A stretch of 64,000 nt of DNA from NCBI RefSeq assembly GCF_019279795.1, contig NC_056747.1, positions 1,008,212,167 to 1,008,276,166 on the forward strand. The letters run 5' to 3'. Below the pieces are notes generated by a model. It made no database searches. It was given only the letters and a program-made list of their open reading frames with translations, and was not told the origin of the DNA. This DNA is from Protopterus annectens (lineage: Eukaryota; Chordata; Ceratodontiformes; Protopteridae). Within the stretch, counting starts at the first letter, position 1; every line of letters starts with the position of its first letter. Both the position numbers and the translations under genes were made by a program. Shown in pieces: positions 45,048 to 56,283 of the stretch.

Positions 45048-46104
45048 TCAGCTGTTCCCATTAGGGGTCGCCACAGCGGATCACCTGTTTCCATTTCTTC
45101 CTGCCCTCTGCATCTTGCTCTGTCACACCAACCACCTGCATGTCCTCTCTCACCACATCCATAAACCTTATCTTAGGCCTTCCTCTTTTCCTGTTACCTG
45201 GTAGCTTCATCCTTAGCATCTTTTTTCCCAATATACTCAGCATCCCTCCTCAGCACATGTCCAGACCAACGTAATCTTGCCTCTCTGGCTTTGTCTCCAA
45301 ATCTTCCAACCTGGGCTGACCCTCTAATATACTTATTACTAATCCTGTCCACCCTTGTCACACCCAGTGCAAATCTTAACATCTTTATCTCTGCCACATC
45401 CAGCTCAAGCTCCTGCCTTTGTGTCAATGCCAATGTCTCCAACCCCTATAACATAGCTGGTCTCACTACCCTCTTGTAGACCTTCCCTTTCACTCTTACT
45501 GGTACTCGTCTGTCACAAATCACTCCTGACACTCTTCTCCACCCACTCCATCCTGCCTGTATTCTCTTCTTCACCTCTCTTCCACACTCACCGTTACTCT
45601 GAACTATTGATCCCAAGTATTTAAACTCATCCACCTTCACCACCTCTACTCCTTGCATCCTCACAATTCCTCTATCCTCCCTCTCATTCACACACATATA
45701 TTCTGTCTTAGTCCTGCTGACCTTCATTCCTCTTCTCTCTAGAGCATATCTCCATCTTTCCAGGGTCTCCTCCACCTGTTGCCTACTCTCACTACAGATC
45801 ACAATGTCATCTGCAAACATCATAGTCCACAGGGACTCCTGTCTGATCTCATCTGTCAACCTGTCCATCACCATTGCAAATAAGAAAGGGCTCAGAGCTG
45901 ATCCTTAATGTAACCCCACCTGCACCTTAAACGCATCCGTCACTCCCACTGCAGACTTCACCGCTGTCACACTACCCTCGTACATATCCTGTACCATTCT
46001 TACATACTTCTCTGACACTCCTGACTTCCTCGTACAATACCACAACTCCTCTCTAGGCACCTTGTCATATGCTTTCTGTAAGTCTACAAAAACACAATGT
46101 ACAA
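45048..46104 (-). pseudogene. RTE-like LINE copy 2, RT to 3' end (5'-truncated)
   Basis: Minus-strand RT starts inside the palm: VFVDLQKAYDKVPREELWY, VQDMYEGSVTAVKSAVGV. After a stop it continues with SLWTMMFADDIVICSESRQQVEE (FADD intact), KTEYMCVNERE, FKYLGSIVQSNGECG and GWSGWRRVSGVICDRRVPV. The C-terminal part has LDVAEIKMLRFALGVTRVDR, ARLRWSGHVLRRDAEYIG and KRGRPKIRFMDVV. It ends CGCTGTGGCGACCCCTAATG and a GATGATGATACC tail. Few stops, so fairly young. This copy belongs to a different subfamily from 40071-42900. Confidence 0.88.
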
Positions 46105-46264
46105 TATGAAGTATATATAATGAACACATAAACATCATTAGTGTTGTACAATGTCTATGTAATGGGAACAGAAAGAAGAAAAGTAAGAATAATAAAAATG
46201 AATAAGAATGAACACTTTATGTACACAAAGACACAATTGTAGATAAGCACTGTATAAAGTAAAA

Positions 46265-46545
46265 GGAGCACATTGGATGGTGCAGTGGTGCAGTGGTAGC
46301 GTTGTCACCTCACAGCATGAGGTTCTCCAGTTCAATTCTTGGCTGGGGTGCCTTCTGTATGGAGTCTGCATGTCCTCCTTGTTTTTGTGTGGGTTTTCTC
46401 TGGGTGCTCCAGTTTCCTCCCACGTTAAAAGACATGCATCTGGAGTGTTTCTCCCCGGGCCTCTGCTGAAAATTGGTTTTGTTCCAAGTCAGACTTTCCC
46501 AGATAACAAATGTTAAATAAATAAATAAAATAAATAAATAAATGA
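46265..46545 (+). mobile_element. tRNA-derived SINE with L2-like tail, copy 1
   Basis: Head: GCAGTGGTAGCGTTGTCACC (box A region) and CAGTTCAATTCTTGG (box B). Core: TGGAGTCTGCATGTCCTCC, TTTTTGTGTGGG and TTTCCTCCCACG. Tail: TTCTCCCCGGGCCTCTGCTG, then GTCAGACTTTCCCAGATAAC and an AAATAAATAAAT end. The tail equals the 3' end of the L2-like LINE at 30556. The head equals that of the RTE-tailed SINE at 1408. Confidence 0.88.
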
Positions 46546-46892
46546 GGTATGCTGTACAAAGTATTCAGGGAGGATGTGATCAGTAATGGCAAAGAAAGAT
46601 GGGAGATAACAGATTTGTTAATGAAAAACTTGATATGTTGAAGGAGGGATAAGAAATGTTATTAGGCAAGTGTACTTTATGAGTGATATGATTGTCATTA
46701 GGTAGTCAGGATAAGAAACGTGATTAACTGGGTTAGGCTGTACTATGGGATAGAGTTAACAAATAATAAAACATTATCACTAGAGAGCTAGTTTAAAGTT
46801 TTCTTTAGTCAGTGGCTGATTTGGCTTATATGCTATGGTAGTACTACAGAAAGTGAAATAAGTTGGTAAACTATGGTGTGATTTATGTTTCT
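46546..46892. other. No recognisable feature
   Basis: Non-coding sequence between a SINE and a LINE poly(A) end. Confidence 0.5.
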
Positions 46893-47787
46893 TTTTTTTT
46901 TTTTTTTTTTTTTTTGAAGAGGGTGGAATCTGAATTGTTCTTAGCACATATGGGAATTTGTTCCATTCTCTGGAAAGGTATGTGATGCGTGCGCCAACAA
47001 CTGTTTTTCTAGATGTCCTATTTTTTAAGAAGGCATTTACTGTTGGACCTTAGAGTAATGAACAAAAATTAAGGGGGCTAAGTTCTGGGCAAGGACTTTT
47101 ATGCAGCAGTATATGGGCAAATATGAGGTATATGTGCTTTTATTTTTTTCTTCAAAGGTCATCTAATTTAAATTATTGATTACAATGCAATGGTGAGTTT
47201 GAAATGTAAGTTGGGTGATACATCTTCCTGTTTTATGGTAGCTACCTGAAAGCTTTGTGTACATTGATTTTTTTCCTTTTTGGCAACACCTTTAGCTATG
47301 GTTCCATTTAGTAGTTTAAGTAATGGTAGGATGTTGGCCAGAGTCAGTTTAGTAGTTGGTGGCAGATATCTATTAATTCTGTATAGGGTGCTGAGTTTCT
47401 TGTTTATTTCCTTTGCTATAAGATTAACATATTCTTTGAAAGTCCACTGAGGTACAATTTCTATGTTTATATCTTTTTGTTTTTAGGGTGGGCTGGGAGT
47501 TAGTTGTAGAGTTGATTTTGTATACTAAATGCCATTAGTTTTCTTTTCAGTAAGTAGTTGTTCACTTTCATATAGCCAGAAAAGCACATTTTTGAATGTA
47601 TTTTGCATTTGGCTGATGACAATTGTAGCAATGTGAATGACACAGAATCATATACATAATACTGCAGTAGTTTGAGGTTTTGGATATGGAAATATATTTT
47701 ATTAGCAAATAAAATAAATAGTCCTTGACCTATTGTGGAAAAATGGTAGAGTTCTATATCAGAAGTGAAGTGAAGTTCTCTCATATG
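46893..47787 (-). pseudogene. LINE RT C-terminal part with poly(A) end, split by hAT-like element
   Basis: Minus strand: after the insertion point the translation gives HIATIVISQMQNTFKNVLF, EQLLTEKKTNGI, WTFKEYVNLIAKEINKKLST, LYRINRYLPPTTKL, then SRKTVVGARITYLSREWNKF. These are the post-palm and C-terminal blocks of a LINE RT (TISQMQ, LNEKKT, LYR...R-YLP, W-N-x-L-P). A run of about 24 T on the plus strand at 46893-46916 is its 3' poly(A). Upstream coding continues at 54241-54420, across the hAT-like element. Confidence 0.75.
47780..47787. other. 8-bp target site duplication, left
   Basis: CTCATATG, repeated exactly at 54233-54240. Confidence 0.93.
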
Positions 47788-48061
47788 CAGGGGCGGCCCG
47801 TGCTATTGGACTGCCGGACTGCAGCCCCCTTAACTGTAAAGTAAAGAAATAAAAAGAAAAAGAAAGAAAAAGAAAAGAAAAAAATTTTTTTAAAAATCGC
47901 GGACTTCGCGCATGCACACTAGTCCAGACTGCTGCTGACAGTCTGGAGCATGCGCAGATTGTCTCAGCAGCAGTCCTGACTGGGAAACATGAAGAACGGA
48001 GCTCCCAGAAGTCTATGCAGTTTTAAACTGCATAGACTGTCCTGGAACTCGCTGGGAAAAC

Positions 48062-48270
48062 GTGTTGGGGTCGGACTGGAAAGTCAGCAGTCTGGAGTTT
48101 GCTGCAGTCTCGTCGGGGGAAGATCTTGCGACGGGTAGAGTCTGGGGGAAGATCTCACAACGGGCAGGGTCTGGTGTGGATTTGCGCGGGTTTTTGGATG
48201 TATGTGGACAGGGATTTATGGTGGAGATCTACTACAGGTATGTGTGTGGGGACAGGGATTTGCTACTACA
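48062..48270 (+). other. GC-rich stretch inside the hAT-like element
   Basis: The GC-rich block 47905-48270, with CGs and a repeated GGGGAAGATCT unit (48117 and 48148), stands out from the AT-rich surroundings. The overlapping ORFs that run into the GT tract have no motif. It may be the element's promoter or subterminal region. Confidence 0.4.
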
Positions 48271-48273
48271 GGG

Positions 48274-48287
48274 GTGTGTGTATGTGT

Positions 48288-48353
<66 letters not shown>
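48274..48353. repeat. (GT)n microsatellite
   Basis: About 80 bp of GT with two TATG interruptions. Confidence 0.97.
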
Positions 48354-48355
<2 letters not shown>

Positions 48356-48359
48356 TAGT

Positions 48360-49700
48360 GACATATAAATGCACCATTTATAAGATTGTAGAAAACTTAT
48401 TCACAGTGTATTTGTCAAGCCATATGAGGTCCTGGTTGTGAATATTGCAAGGTTTTCTGAAATAAGCCATCCACATATACGTTTCTGTTTACAATTTTAT
48501 TTGCAGAGAAATAGAACAGTACAAAGTCACTTAGAATGGTTGACTTAGAACTATCCAATAAGTAAAAAGGTGGAATACAAACAACCCAACAAATGCAGTA
48601 TACTTAATCCCCATCCTGGAGAATGTACAGCTTGAAGGAGATTATAGTTAGATCAAAATATGTGAAAGCACTCATCCTGCCCAGGTTGCTTGTGTCCTAC
48701 TGGTTCTACCTGACATAGTCGAAACCACAGACAGTCCATAATACACAAAACTCACTTAACCCACCCCTCACACAGCCTTTCCCCATGTCGGCATCCTCGG
48801 GTCATCCGCGGTCTTCTTCACTTCGATCTTCTGATGTCGGTCTTCTGCGCTGTCGACGAAGTCAGGTAGAACCGTCCTACTACATCACTTAAGCAAACAG
48901 AAAGGGCGGTGGGGGTTGTTTGTTTATTGTAGGTAACAGTCACATAAGATCACTGAACAAATACCCAATCAGGGGTGATTTGTGTGTACTGTCTGCTGGG
49001 CTGTAGCCCTTCCAGCAAAACACAGCTCAAATAAATATTTTATTCACTTTTTATTATATAATTTTTAAGTTAAAAATATAGACAAAGAATGGAGTTCTGC
49101 ACTCTTGTTTCCAAAAAAAAAAAAAATACATACACGGGCTTATTCAGTGCAGCTAATTTGAAAACCAACGTCAGTTGTGTCAACAAAAGAAATTCTTGTA
49201 CTTCTGAAGTGCTGAAATGCCACTTTAGAAGAGGTTGACTGGGCTGATGTACGAAGCAGTGAGGGCTTCTTCTGTGACTAAGAAGGGGGGAGTAGATGGG
49301 GACTTGTACTTTTTGCACAGAAATATTATTCATTTATTTATTTATTTATACGTTTTATTTATTTATTTTAAGAGATGTGCTTGGCATGGTGCCGGAAAGG
49401 ACTGTAAGAGCTGCTCTTCAGTCAAGGACAAATAGGTACATTTTTAAGATATACCTGAAAAGCTCAGTGAATAAGAGTGTGAATTAACATCATGCACTTA
49501 CTGAAGTAAACGTATGTAGTCCTAAAAGTGATCATCATTATTTATTAAATGTAAGTAATGCACCTTTTCTCCACAAATCTTTGGTTTTAATAGGGACTGA
49601 GAGGGATAGATCAATTCTTGGCCTTTTGACTATGAGTAAGTGTATATTTTGAACCAGAATCAGGGACAGCTGAGCAATGTTTTGTGTGTGTGCGCCCCAG
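48360..49700. other. hAT-like element interior without gene
   Basis: No domain. A CG-containing segment lies at 48780-48880. An (ATTT)n run lies at 49335-49370. Confidence 0.5.
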
Positions 49701-49714
49701 GTGCAATATACTGG

Positions 49715-49805
49715 TGGTTAGACTCATGGTGGTGTGGTAGGGAATACCTCAGGCTTGAACCCTGTACCTTGTATGCAGGTGTTAAAGACCTGAATTCCCT
49801 ACCCA
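49715..49805 (-). repeat. tRNA-like SINE fragment
   Basis: Minus strand: TCTTTAACACCTGCATACAA then ACAGGGTTCAAGCC, a box B-like end similar to the head at 43440. Confidence 0.45.
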
Positions 49806-49902
49806 CCACCATTTGTAAAAAAATTGCAGATTTTTGCCTCATATTTGATCTGATATGTTCCTCATAATATCTGTGGTTTGTAAATGCTGCAATGCTTGAT
49901 AT

Positions 49903-50140
49903 TTGATGGTGCAGTGGTAGCATTGTTGCCTCACAGCTGCAGGTTCTCAGGTTTGATTCTTGGCTGGGGTGCCTTCTTTGTGGGGTCTGTATCTTCTCCC
50001 TGTGTTTGTGTGGGTTTGCTTTTGTGTCCTCCCATGTTACAAAGACATGTCTGCATTATTTCTTCCTGGGCCTCTGCTGAAAATAGTTTTTTTGTTCCAA
50101 GTCAGACTGTCCTGATTAACAAATGTTAAATAAAATTGAC
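49903..50140 (+). mobile_element. tRNA-derived SINE with L2-like tail, copy 2
   Basis: Same head, core and tail as 46265-46545: GCAGTGGTAGCATTGTTGCC, GGTTTGATTCTTGGC and a GGGCCTCTGCTGAAAATAG tail. It lies within an M1-type repeat and is followed by AAATTGACAGGCATTTGAAT. Confidence 0.85.
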
Positions 50141-50192
50141 AGGCATTTGAATTTCAGACTTCAGGTTTCTGAATGTTTAATTCCTTACATAT

Positions 50193-50404
50193 TTGATGGT
50201 GTAGTGGTAGTGTTGTTGCCACACAGTTATAGGTTTTTCTGGTTTGATTCTTGGCTGGGGTGCCTTCTGTGTGGAGTCTGCATCTCCTCCCTGTGTTTGT
50301 GTGGATTTGCTCTGGTGCTCTGCCATTTTACAAAGACGTGTCTGCAGTATTTCACCCTGGGCCTCTGCTGAAAATTGTTTTTGTTCTGTCAGAAGTAAAA
50401 TTGA
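50193..50404 (+). mobile_element. tRNA-derived SINE with L2-like tail, copy 3
   Basis: As copy 2. Both copies are preceded by ATATTTGATGGTG and followed by the same AAATTGACAGGCATTTGAAT. This means a local duplication of SINE plus flanks rather than two insertions. Confidence 0.85.
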
Positions 50405-51045
50405 CAGGCATTTGAATTTCAGACTTCATGTTCTTCAGAAAATACATAGTAACACAACCATTTATTCTAGCAATTTTCTAAGTTTATAAGATGAATATTT
50501 GAAATTTGTCCCTATTTTTGGGACTGTATTCCCCCATTATTGGCTTTGTCCAGGTTTTTTGTGCTAAGGTTGACAGCTATGGCAAGAACTGAATTCACTG
50601 AATATATTTGAGGGCTGTATTCCCTCATTACTGGGTTTGTTCAGGTGTTTTGTACTAAGAGGTTGACAGCTATGGTGAGAACTGAATTCACTAAATGATA
50701 GCCATTTAAGTTTCAGTCTTCCTCTCTTTTATAAAGCAGCTGATTTGGCGTAGTGGTATGTTGCTCTGACTGTTTTGCACAGGGATCTTGGCAGTAAAAT
50801 GTATGGTGGTAATGCAGCATTTCTCTTTCACAAAGCAGCTGATTTGGCGTAGTGGTATGTTGCTCTGACTGTTTTGCACAGGGACTTTGGCAGTAAAATG
50901 TATGGTGGGAACACAGCATTTTATTCTAGCAACTTTCCAAGATTATACAAGCAATGTTTAATGTGTCCCTGTTTTTTGGGCTTTTGACCCCCCCCCAATA
51001 AATTTTGTCTTTTTCCAGTTTTCTTATGCTGCGAAGTTGAGATGC
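50400..51045 (+). repeat. Right-hand parts of M1 repeats
   Basis: 50400-50581, 50607-50720 and 50930-51045 share the M1 block order (TTCTAGCAA, AGTTTAT, GTCCC...TTTTGGG, TTTGTCCAG, GGTTGA). Boundaries are approximate. Confidence 0.6.
50731..50925 (+). repeat. 99-bp tandem duplication with tRNA-like sequence
   Basis: AAAGCAGCTGATTTGGCGTA occurs at 50733 and 50832. Each unit has a box A-like TGGCGTAGTGGTATGTTGC. Box B is unclear. Confidence 0.8.
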
Positions 51046-51127
51046 AGTTGAGTATTGAGTAGATTTTACAAGGAGCTGAGAGCTGCAGGGGAACAGAAGT
51101 TTAGTGTTGCTTAAGTGAAGTTGGCTT

Positions 51128-51205
51128 GCCTTGTTAATAGCACAACAGGTTGTGTACTTGCTTTTGATGCAGAAGGCTGTGGGTTCTACTCCCACAAGGG
51201 GTGGA
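51128..51205 (+). repeat. tRNA-like sequence (SINE head)
   Basis: Box A-like TAGCACAACAGGTTGTGTAC and box B-like GGGTTCTACTCCC sit at tRNA spacing, with GTGGG/CCCAC forming the T stem. No complete acceptor stem, so it is more likely a SINE head than a functional tRNA gene. Confidence 0.55.
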
Positions 51206-51462
51206 TGCTGCCATACTGAGAATGTTCTCCTTGGTGAAGATACTAACTATGAGTCTGTTATTAGTTTGCCATCCATTTCCTCTTGCAATATTACTAGTTT
51301 ATCATTTTTTAATTAATATAGGCAATTTATTCCTGAGGGGCAACAGACACTTTATTTTTCGATGAAACCATGAAATATAAAGTGTTTGCTAGCAGCAACC
51401 TCTTCATTAGTTACAGATTTCTTTAATGTGGAATTATTTAGATGACTTTTACTTCTTCAGAG

Positions 51463-51626
51463 ATTGTGCATATTTACTGATAATGGACTGTAGAATTGTG
51501 CATATTTACTGATAATGGACTGTAGAATTGTGCATATTTACTGATAATGGTGGACTGTAGAATTGTGCATATTTACTGATAATGGTGGACTGTAGAATTG
51601 TGCATATTTACTAATAATGGTGGACT
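51463..51626 (+). repeat. Minisatellite, 32/35-bp unit, five copies
   Basis: ATTGTGCATATTTACTGATA starts at 51463, 51495, 51527, 51562 and 51597. The first units are 32 bp and the later ones 35 bp (GTG insertion before GACTGTAG). Confidence 0.95.
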
Positions 51627-51629
51627 GTG

Positions 51630-52220
51630 GAAGTCTGAGTAGACTTTTATGATGGAAATGTTCTGAACTGGGCAGTTTTGTGATTATGGGTGCATGCGTT
51701 TTGTTTCATTGCTTACTGGAAAAATGTTCAAAACAAATTTAAAATGCCCTCTAACAACTGTACTGTATTGTACAAGGAATATAATTTAGTACAATGAGGA
51801 AGGTGTATCAAAGAGCACATGTATGTTTCATATGCAAGGGGCCTATGATTTGAAAACCGCCCAAAATTAATCTTTATCTGCCACTGTCAAAATGTATTTT
51901 CTTTGAATGTGGGTTTCAATGCTGTTTCAATGAATGTGAGTTTCAAGGGCAGAGAAGTTTTAATGCTAAGTCTGTTTTCATTGTGAGACTGCATTGCTTT
52001 GTTTAGCAGATGTCTTAGTGTTTGTGCTGTAAAATACAAAATAAAACTTTCAAATGAAGTCCAACTCATCATATAAGTAAAGCAGTATGCACATTAGTGT
52101 TTATGGTAAATGGAGTGAAATAGCCAAGTAATGGATCACTGGAATGGCTGCAGAGGCTCCATTCAACCATGATTTTGTCAAGGGGGAAGGGCAGCAAACT
52201 CAGACAGGCCCAGCTGAACT
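51630..52220. other. No recognisable feature
   Basis: AT-rich; a short GAATGTGGGTTTCAATGCTG-type imperfect duplication at 51905-51945. Confidence 0.5.
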
Positions 52221-52221
52221 A

Positions 52222-52515
52222 TCCCTCCCAACTGTCCAGATTTTCAAAGAATGAATAGATTTTTGTATCTTATTTTTGGTTTGTTCTTCATAAAATTTGT
52301 AGTTTTCTGGCAAATCATTTAGGAATTAAGTCACTAAATAATGATACACTGAGTTTCAGACTTCATAACCTTCAGAAAAATGCATGCTAAAGTAAGACCT
52401 GTTATTCTATCAACTGTCTCAATTTATACAAGAGCAATTTTTAGTACTGTTTATATGTTCCCCCAATATATTTGGCCTTGTTCAGATTTACTGCATTAAC
52501 AGGTTGAGAGGTACA
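52222..52515. repeat. MITE-like repeat M1, copy 2
   Basis: Starts CTCCCAACTGTCCAG and ends AACAGGTTGAGAGGTAC, with the M1 internal blocks in the same order as 16343-16610. Confidence 0.75.
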
Positions 52516-52547
52516 TGCAAATAAATTGCTTTATAGAATTAGGCATA

Positions 52548-52760
52548 GCCAACCTCTCAACTGTCCCCGATTTTGGCTCAAAATGTTGCTCTTCCCCCTA
52601 ATAATCCCTCCGCAAAATAGCAATTTTGGAAGAAAACATGGAGGGTTTACAATTAAGAAATAACTGTAATAATCAAAGTTATAGATTACTTGAAATGCAT
52701 GTAGATTCTTTTATTTTGTCAGCTGCTCAAGTTAGCAGTACTAATATTAAAGTGTCCCTT
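52548..52760. repeat. Interspersed repeat M2, copy 2
   Basis: Starts CCTCTCAACTGTCCCCGATT and shares later blocks with 1443-1680. Confidence 0.55.
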
Positions 52761-52769
52761 CTTTGACAG

Positions 52770-53072
52770 GTTCCCAGCTGTATTGTGTGGCTATTTTATA
52801 TTTTTGCATCACATTTTTGGTCAATTTTTCATAAAATTGTGTTTTTTGGCAAATTAGTGACAAATCATTAAAGACTGAAGTTAGAAAATAATGACAGACA
52901 TTTGAGTTTCAGATTTTATACCCTTCAGAAAATTAATACTAATGCAAGACCTATTCTAATATCTTTCTAAGTTTATTAGAGCAATATTTAAAAATTGTCC
53001 TTATTTTTGGGCCTTTGTCCCACTTCTTTGTATGGCTTTGTCCAGATTTCTTGCTCTGAGGTTGAGAGGTAT
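52770..53072. repeat. MITE-like repeat M1, copy 3
   Basis: M1 internal blocks ending TGAGGTTGAGAGGTATG. The left end is degraded and abuts M2. Confidence 0.7.
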
Positions 53073-54232
53073 GACAAATGTGTCAGGGCCATCACAGTCA
53101 GCCAGAGACATTTCAAATTGTGACATACTTGTTGCACCCCACTCCCCCATGTAGTGACTCTGGATGTGTCCAAGCAAGGCAAGGAGTAGTTATGCAGTGT
53201 AAATGTGCACTGTGTCCCCCCATTCAAGGTAGACACAAGTACTACAGTGGCTTTTCATCTATCCTTGATTTTGCAGAATGGTCTGGTTTCTGTCATATTT
53301 TTGTACTGTTGATTTATGCTTATTACTCAGAAAGTGCCTGTTGCTCTGTGTTTAAGTAGCAATGCTTTAATGACCATAAGGTAAGCTTGTCTGAGATCGT
53401 AAGATGCAAGTAAGCTTTAATAAGCATACTGTTAAAGAATTGCCAACATTGAAAGCCTTTCTGTTGTTGCCATGCAGAGAATACTTAACTAGATAATGTA
53501 TAAGCCTTGGGTATTGAAGGACAGGATTACATTCTTTTAAAAAGCTCACACTTGTTGGAGACTTCCAGTCATCTCTACAGGCTTTACCCGTAAACTAAAC
53601 AGAATGCCAATCATGTGTGGTCCATAACCTGTACAGTAATCCTTTAAGCAATGTATCTTGAGCTTGTTTCTTGTTTGCTTTTCATTTTTTACTTTGATCA
53701 TGTTTTCCCCATGAAACAAGTAGATAGTTGTCAGGCAGCAGGTCTTTTTTGGATAAGAAACATTTTTACAAGTGGGGGCATCACAGAGATTTTTGCTTTC
53801 AGCATGTTACTTGGTACTTTAATAAAGCTGAATATAAATTATAATTAGAACTAAAGTGCAAGGAGAAGTGGTTTGAGTTGAGTGCTGCTTGTTTTTCTTA
53901 TACTTGATTTTGACTGGCATTCCAGTAATGCATTTAAAACGTAATTTATTTTTTCATGCCTCACAACCTTTTGTTTCCATCTAGATATTAAGTAAGCTGT
54001 TATGCAGCCAATGCATTGAAATATTTTTATTCTTCTACACTTATTTTTGTCTTGATTGGACTCTCATAATGATGGTTTGGCATCCAGGGCAGCGTATTTA
54101 ATTAAAGTTAGTTTTTGTGGTTTTGAGCATAGCTCCTTCCCTTTCTAGTTGGCCACACCCATTCTCCTTGACCCCACCCATTCAGCTGTCTCTTGCAGCC
54201 CCCCTTTGATTTGAAGTCACCAGCCGCCACTG
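53073..54232. other. hAT-like element right interior, no gene
   Basis: Short ORFs only. The last 90 bp (54140-54232) are rich in pyrimidines with CAGCCCCCC, mirroring CTGCAGCCCCC just inside the left end. Confidence 0.5.
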
Positions 54233-54240
54233 CTCATATG
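54233..54240. other. 8-bp target site duplication, right
   Basis: CTCATATG, identical to 47780-47787. Confidence 0.93.
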
Positions 54241-54420
54241 GAATTGTATCAGGCTATAGTTTGTGATCTTTTTTATTTGAAATAGCTTGTGAACCATTTT
54301 ATTATTTATACTGCAGACTGTTGCTTAAAGTCTTAGCAGAAGGGTGATGTGATATATTATTTGTTACTATATGATGCCCCACAAGTTAGTGTCCTAGCCT
54401 GAACTTTCACAAAAGTCAAT
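54241..54420 (-). pseudogene. LINE RT fragment, upstream part of the split LINE
   Basis: Minus strand: HITLLLRL (like H-x-ILL-x-KL) then IIKWFTSYFK and RSQTIA (the W-F-x-SYL-x-NR-x-Q block), directly upstream of the insertion point. The same LINE resumes at 47787. Very decayed, so the assignment depends on the pairing of the two halves. Confidence 0.6.
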
Positions 54421-55329
54421 ACTTCTGCAGCCAAGTTCAGTACAGAATGATGCCTTCAGTATGAAACTGAGATATCTAGGGTGTGAAACACTCCCACTGT
54501 GATGTGATATTAGCAGTTAGCAGCTAACAAACTCTGCCCATACTCAGTGCCTAAAGACTGGTGCATAAGCAGGAGAAATGCTCATACATGTGCTTAGAGC
54601 CTGCAAGATCAGACAGGAGCAGTATATATGCATATGCGTGGACTTGGCTTTCCTGTCTCATGATGGTGAGAAGTTGCCTATGATGACACAGATGCATAGT
54701 AATACGATTCCTAGAGTTATGTGTCAACAAGCCTCATTTGCATAGGAACTTAGTTACTTGAAGTAAAATTACTGAAACTTTCTGAGTATCACCAATTTGT
54801 GCACTGCTATTTATTGCATTTATGCAAAGACTGAGGGAAAGCCACAATCAATGCCAATATTTTAAAATAGGTACAGTTATGATCAGAATAGAAGGACTAG
54901 GTTCATAACTTTGCTGTTTACTGGGAAATTTTTAGAAATAATTTCACAAGTACTGCTAAGGCGAAAATATAATAATGCACTTATTTAGCACCTGATAATG
55001 GCAATGCTCAGGACAAAACTGCAAACATATTTATTGCATTTTACCAAATGAATCTTAATTAATCTACCATGACAGAATGTCCCCCTTCCTTCCCACACAC
55101 TTTTACAGACCTAGATTGCAAACATACACATTCTTAAGTATCTGTTAGGCTAAGAAGTTCTTAAAAATAATAATTCACCCACAATGGAAATGGTGAAACA
55201 TAACAACTGTCAGCTACAACATTACTTTCCTGTTTTGCTCAATATTGCGGTATTGAATAAAAGTCCTCTACTGCTATGTTTCAACTCAGTAAGGGCAGGG
55301 TTACAGTGGCCACTCCAAAATTGCTATTT
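54421..55329. other. No recognisable feature
   Basis: No long frame or repeat edge found. Confidence 0.5.
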
Positions 55330-55700
55330 CTGAGGAAATGATGATACGGCCTTAGGGAGCAGATGAAATAACTTATCTGCTGAGGACAGCCATATCCTCA
55401 TGGATGCACTGAAGACATGGGAAAATGTCTTTTTGGAAAAGGGTGTCCAAGACAGGCAGAACAAGCTTAGGTGTCGAATCATGTTCTGGCTGACATAAAT
55501 GCTGTAGACGAAAAAAGCAAACCTTTGCACAAAGCAGAAAGACAATGATTTGGTGTCCTGAGCCAGATGTAAGACTAAGCAAGCTGTAATTGCATGCAGT
55601 ACCACTGACAGTGAACCTTCCACTTTCCAAAGTTTAACACCTGATGAGGAGTACCTGCTGTCTGTATAAGGCGATGACTATGCCACAGATGATGAGGGCA
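55330..55700 (+). pseudogene. Possible Myb/SANT-like N-terminal relic
   Basis: Plus-strand pieces in shifting frames read ILMDALKTWENVFLEKG, DRQNKLRCRIMFWL, INAVDEKSKP. This resembles the first two helices of Harbinger Myb-like proteins (I-x-x-A-x-K...F...K...W-x-x-I...VNAV). Many stops. Confidence 0.35.
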
Positions 55701-56283
55701 TTGAGTTCATTCAAGTTTTATGAATACCGTCACTCTGCCATGCCTTCATTATCCAAAAACAAGTAGTACAGAATGTCAGTGTTTCCCTTCTATTTGTTGT
55801 ATTAGAGCACATATACCTTCATATGGTGAATATCTGCATATGCATTTGAAATGCTTGCTTCTCAGTTACTTCATTGTAAGTGTGGCTATCATACCTGTAT
55901 TATTATGTAAGATGGTTTAAACACGATACTTTATTCAAACAGTTATGCAAATGTTCACAGGTGCAGCAGCAAAAACATTCACATGCTGTGGTGCACCAAA
56001 GTAGGCTAATATTGTTAACAGTGAAATAACTGTCAGTGATGATACCATGACTCAGCTGCAAGACAGTGGCACACAATCACAAGATGTACTGGCAGAGCAG
56101 AGGAAATGCCAGTACCACAAACAGCAAATCACTTCTCAGCTCAACACCTCTTTCTTGTGGACTAGATAAATCTTTCAGGAAGAAACAATGATGCATGAGG
56201 TTCCATCACACACTATGCAGCCTGCACACATGGATGCCAGGTAAAGACATCAATAACAGCTTGCTCCAAAGACATGCATTGCC

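Larger units (their letters stand above)
47788..54232. mobile_element. hAT-like DNA transposon, 6445 bp
   Basis: The left end CAGGGGCGGCCCGTGCT is mirrored at the right end by CAGTGGCGGCTGGTGAC on the minus strand (about 13 of 17 match). It is flanked by identical 8-bp duplications. An 8-bp duplication plus CAG...CTG ends is the hAT pattern; other 8-bp-duplicating superfamilies are possible. No hAT transposase (hAT-C dimerisation domain or BED finger) can be read, so it is non-autonomous or decayed. It carries other repeats: GT tract, SINEs, M1/M2 repeats and a minisatellite. It split a LINE. Confidence 0.85.

Noticed and set aside
51128-51205. Functional tRNA gene
   Set aside because: Box A and B-like segments are present, but the acceptor stem cannot be formed and the context is a SINE-rich region.
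11463-51626. Tandem repeats examined as possible CRISPR-like arrays
   Set aside because: Units are contiguous or nearly so, with no unique spacers of constant length, and the sequence is clearly eukaryotic.
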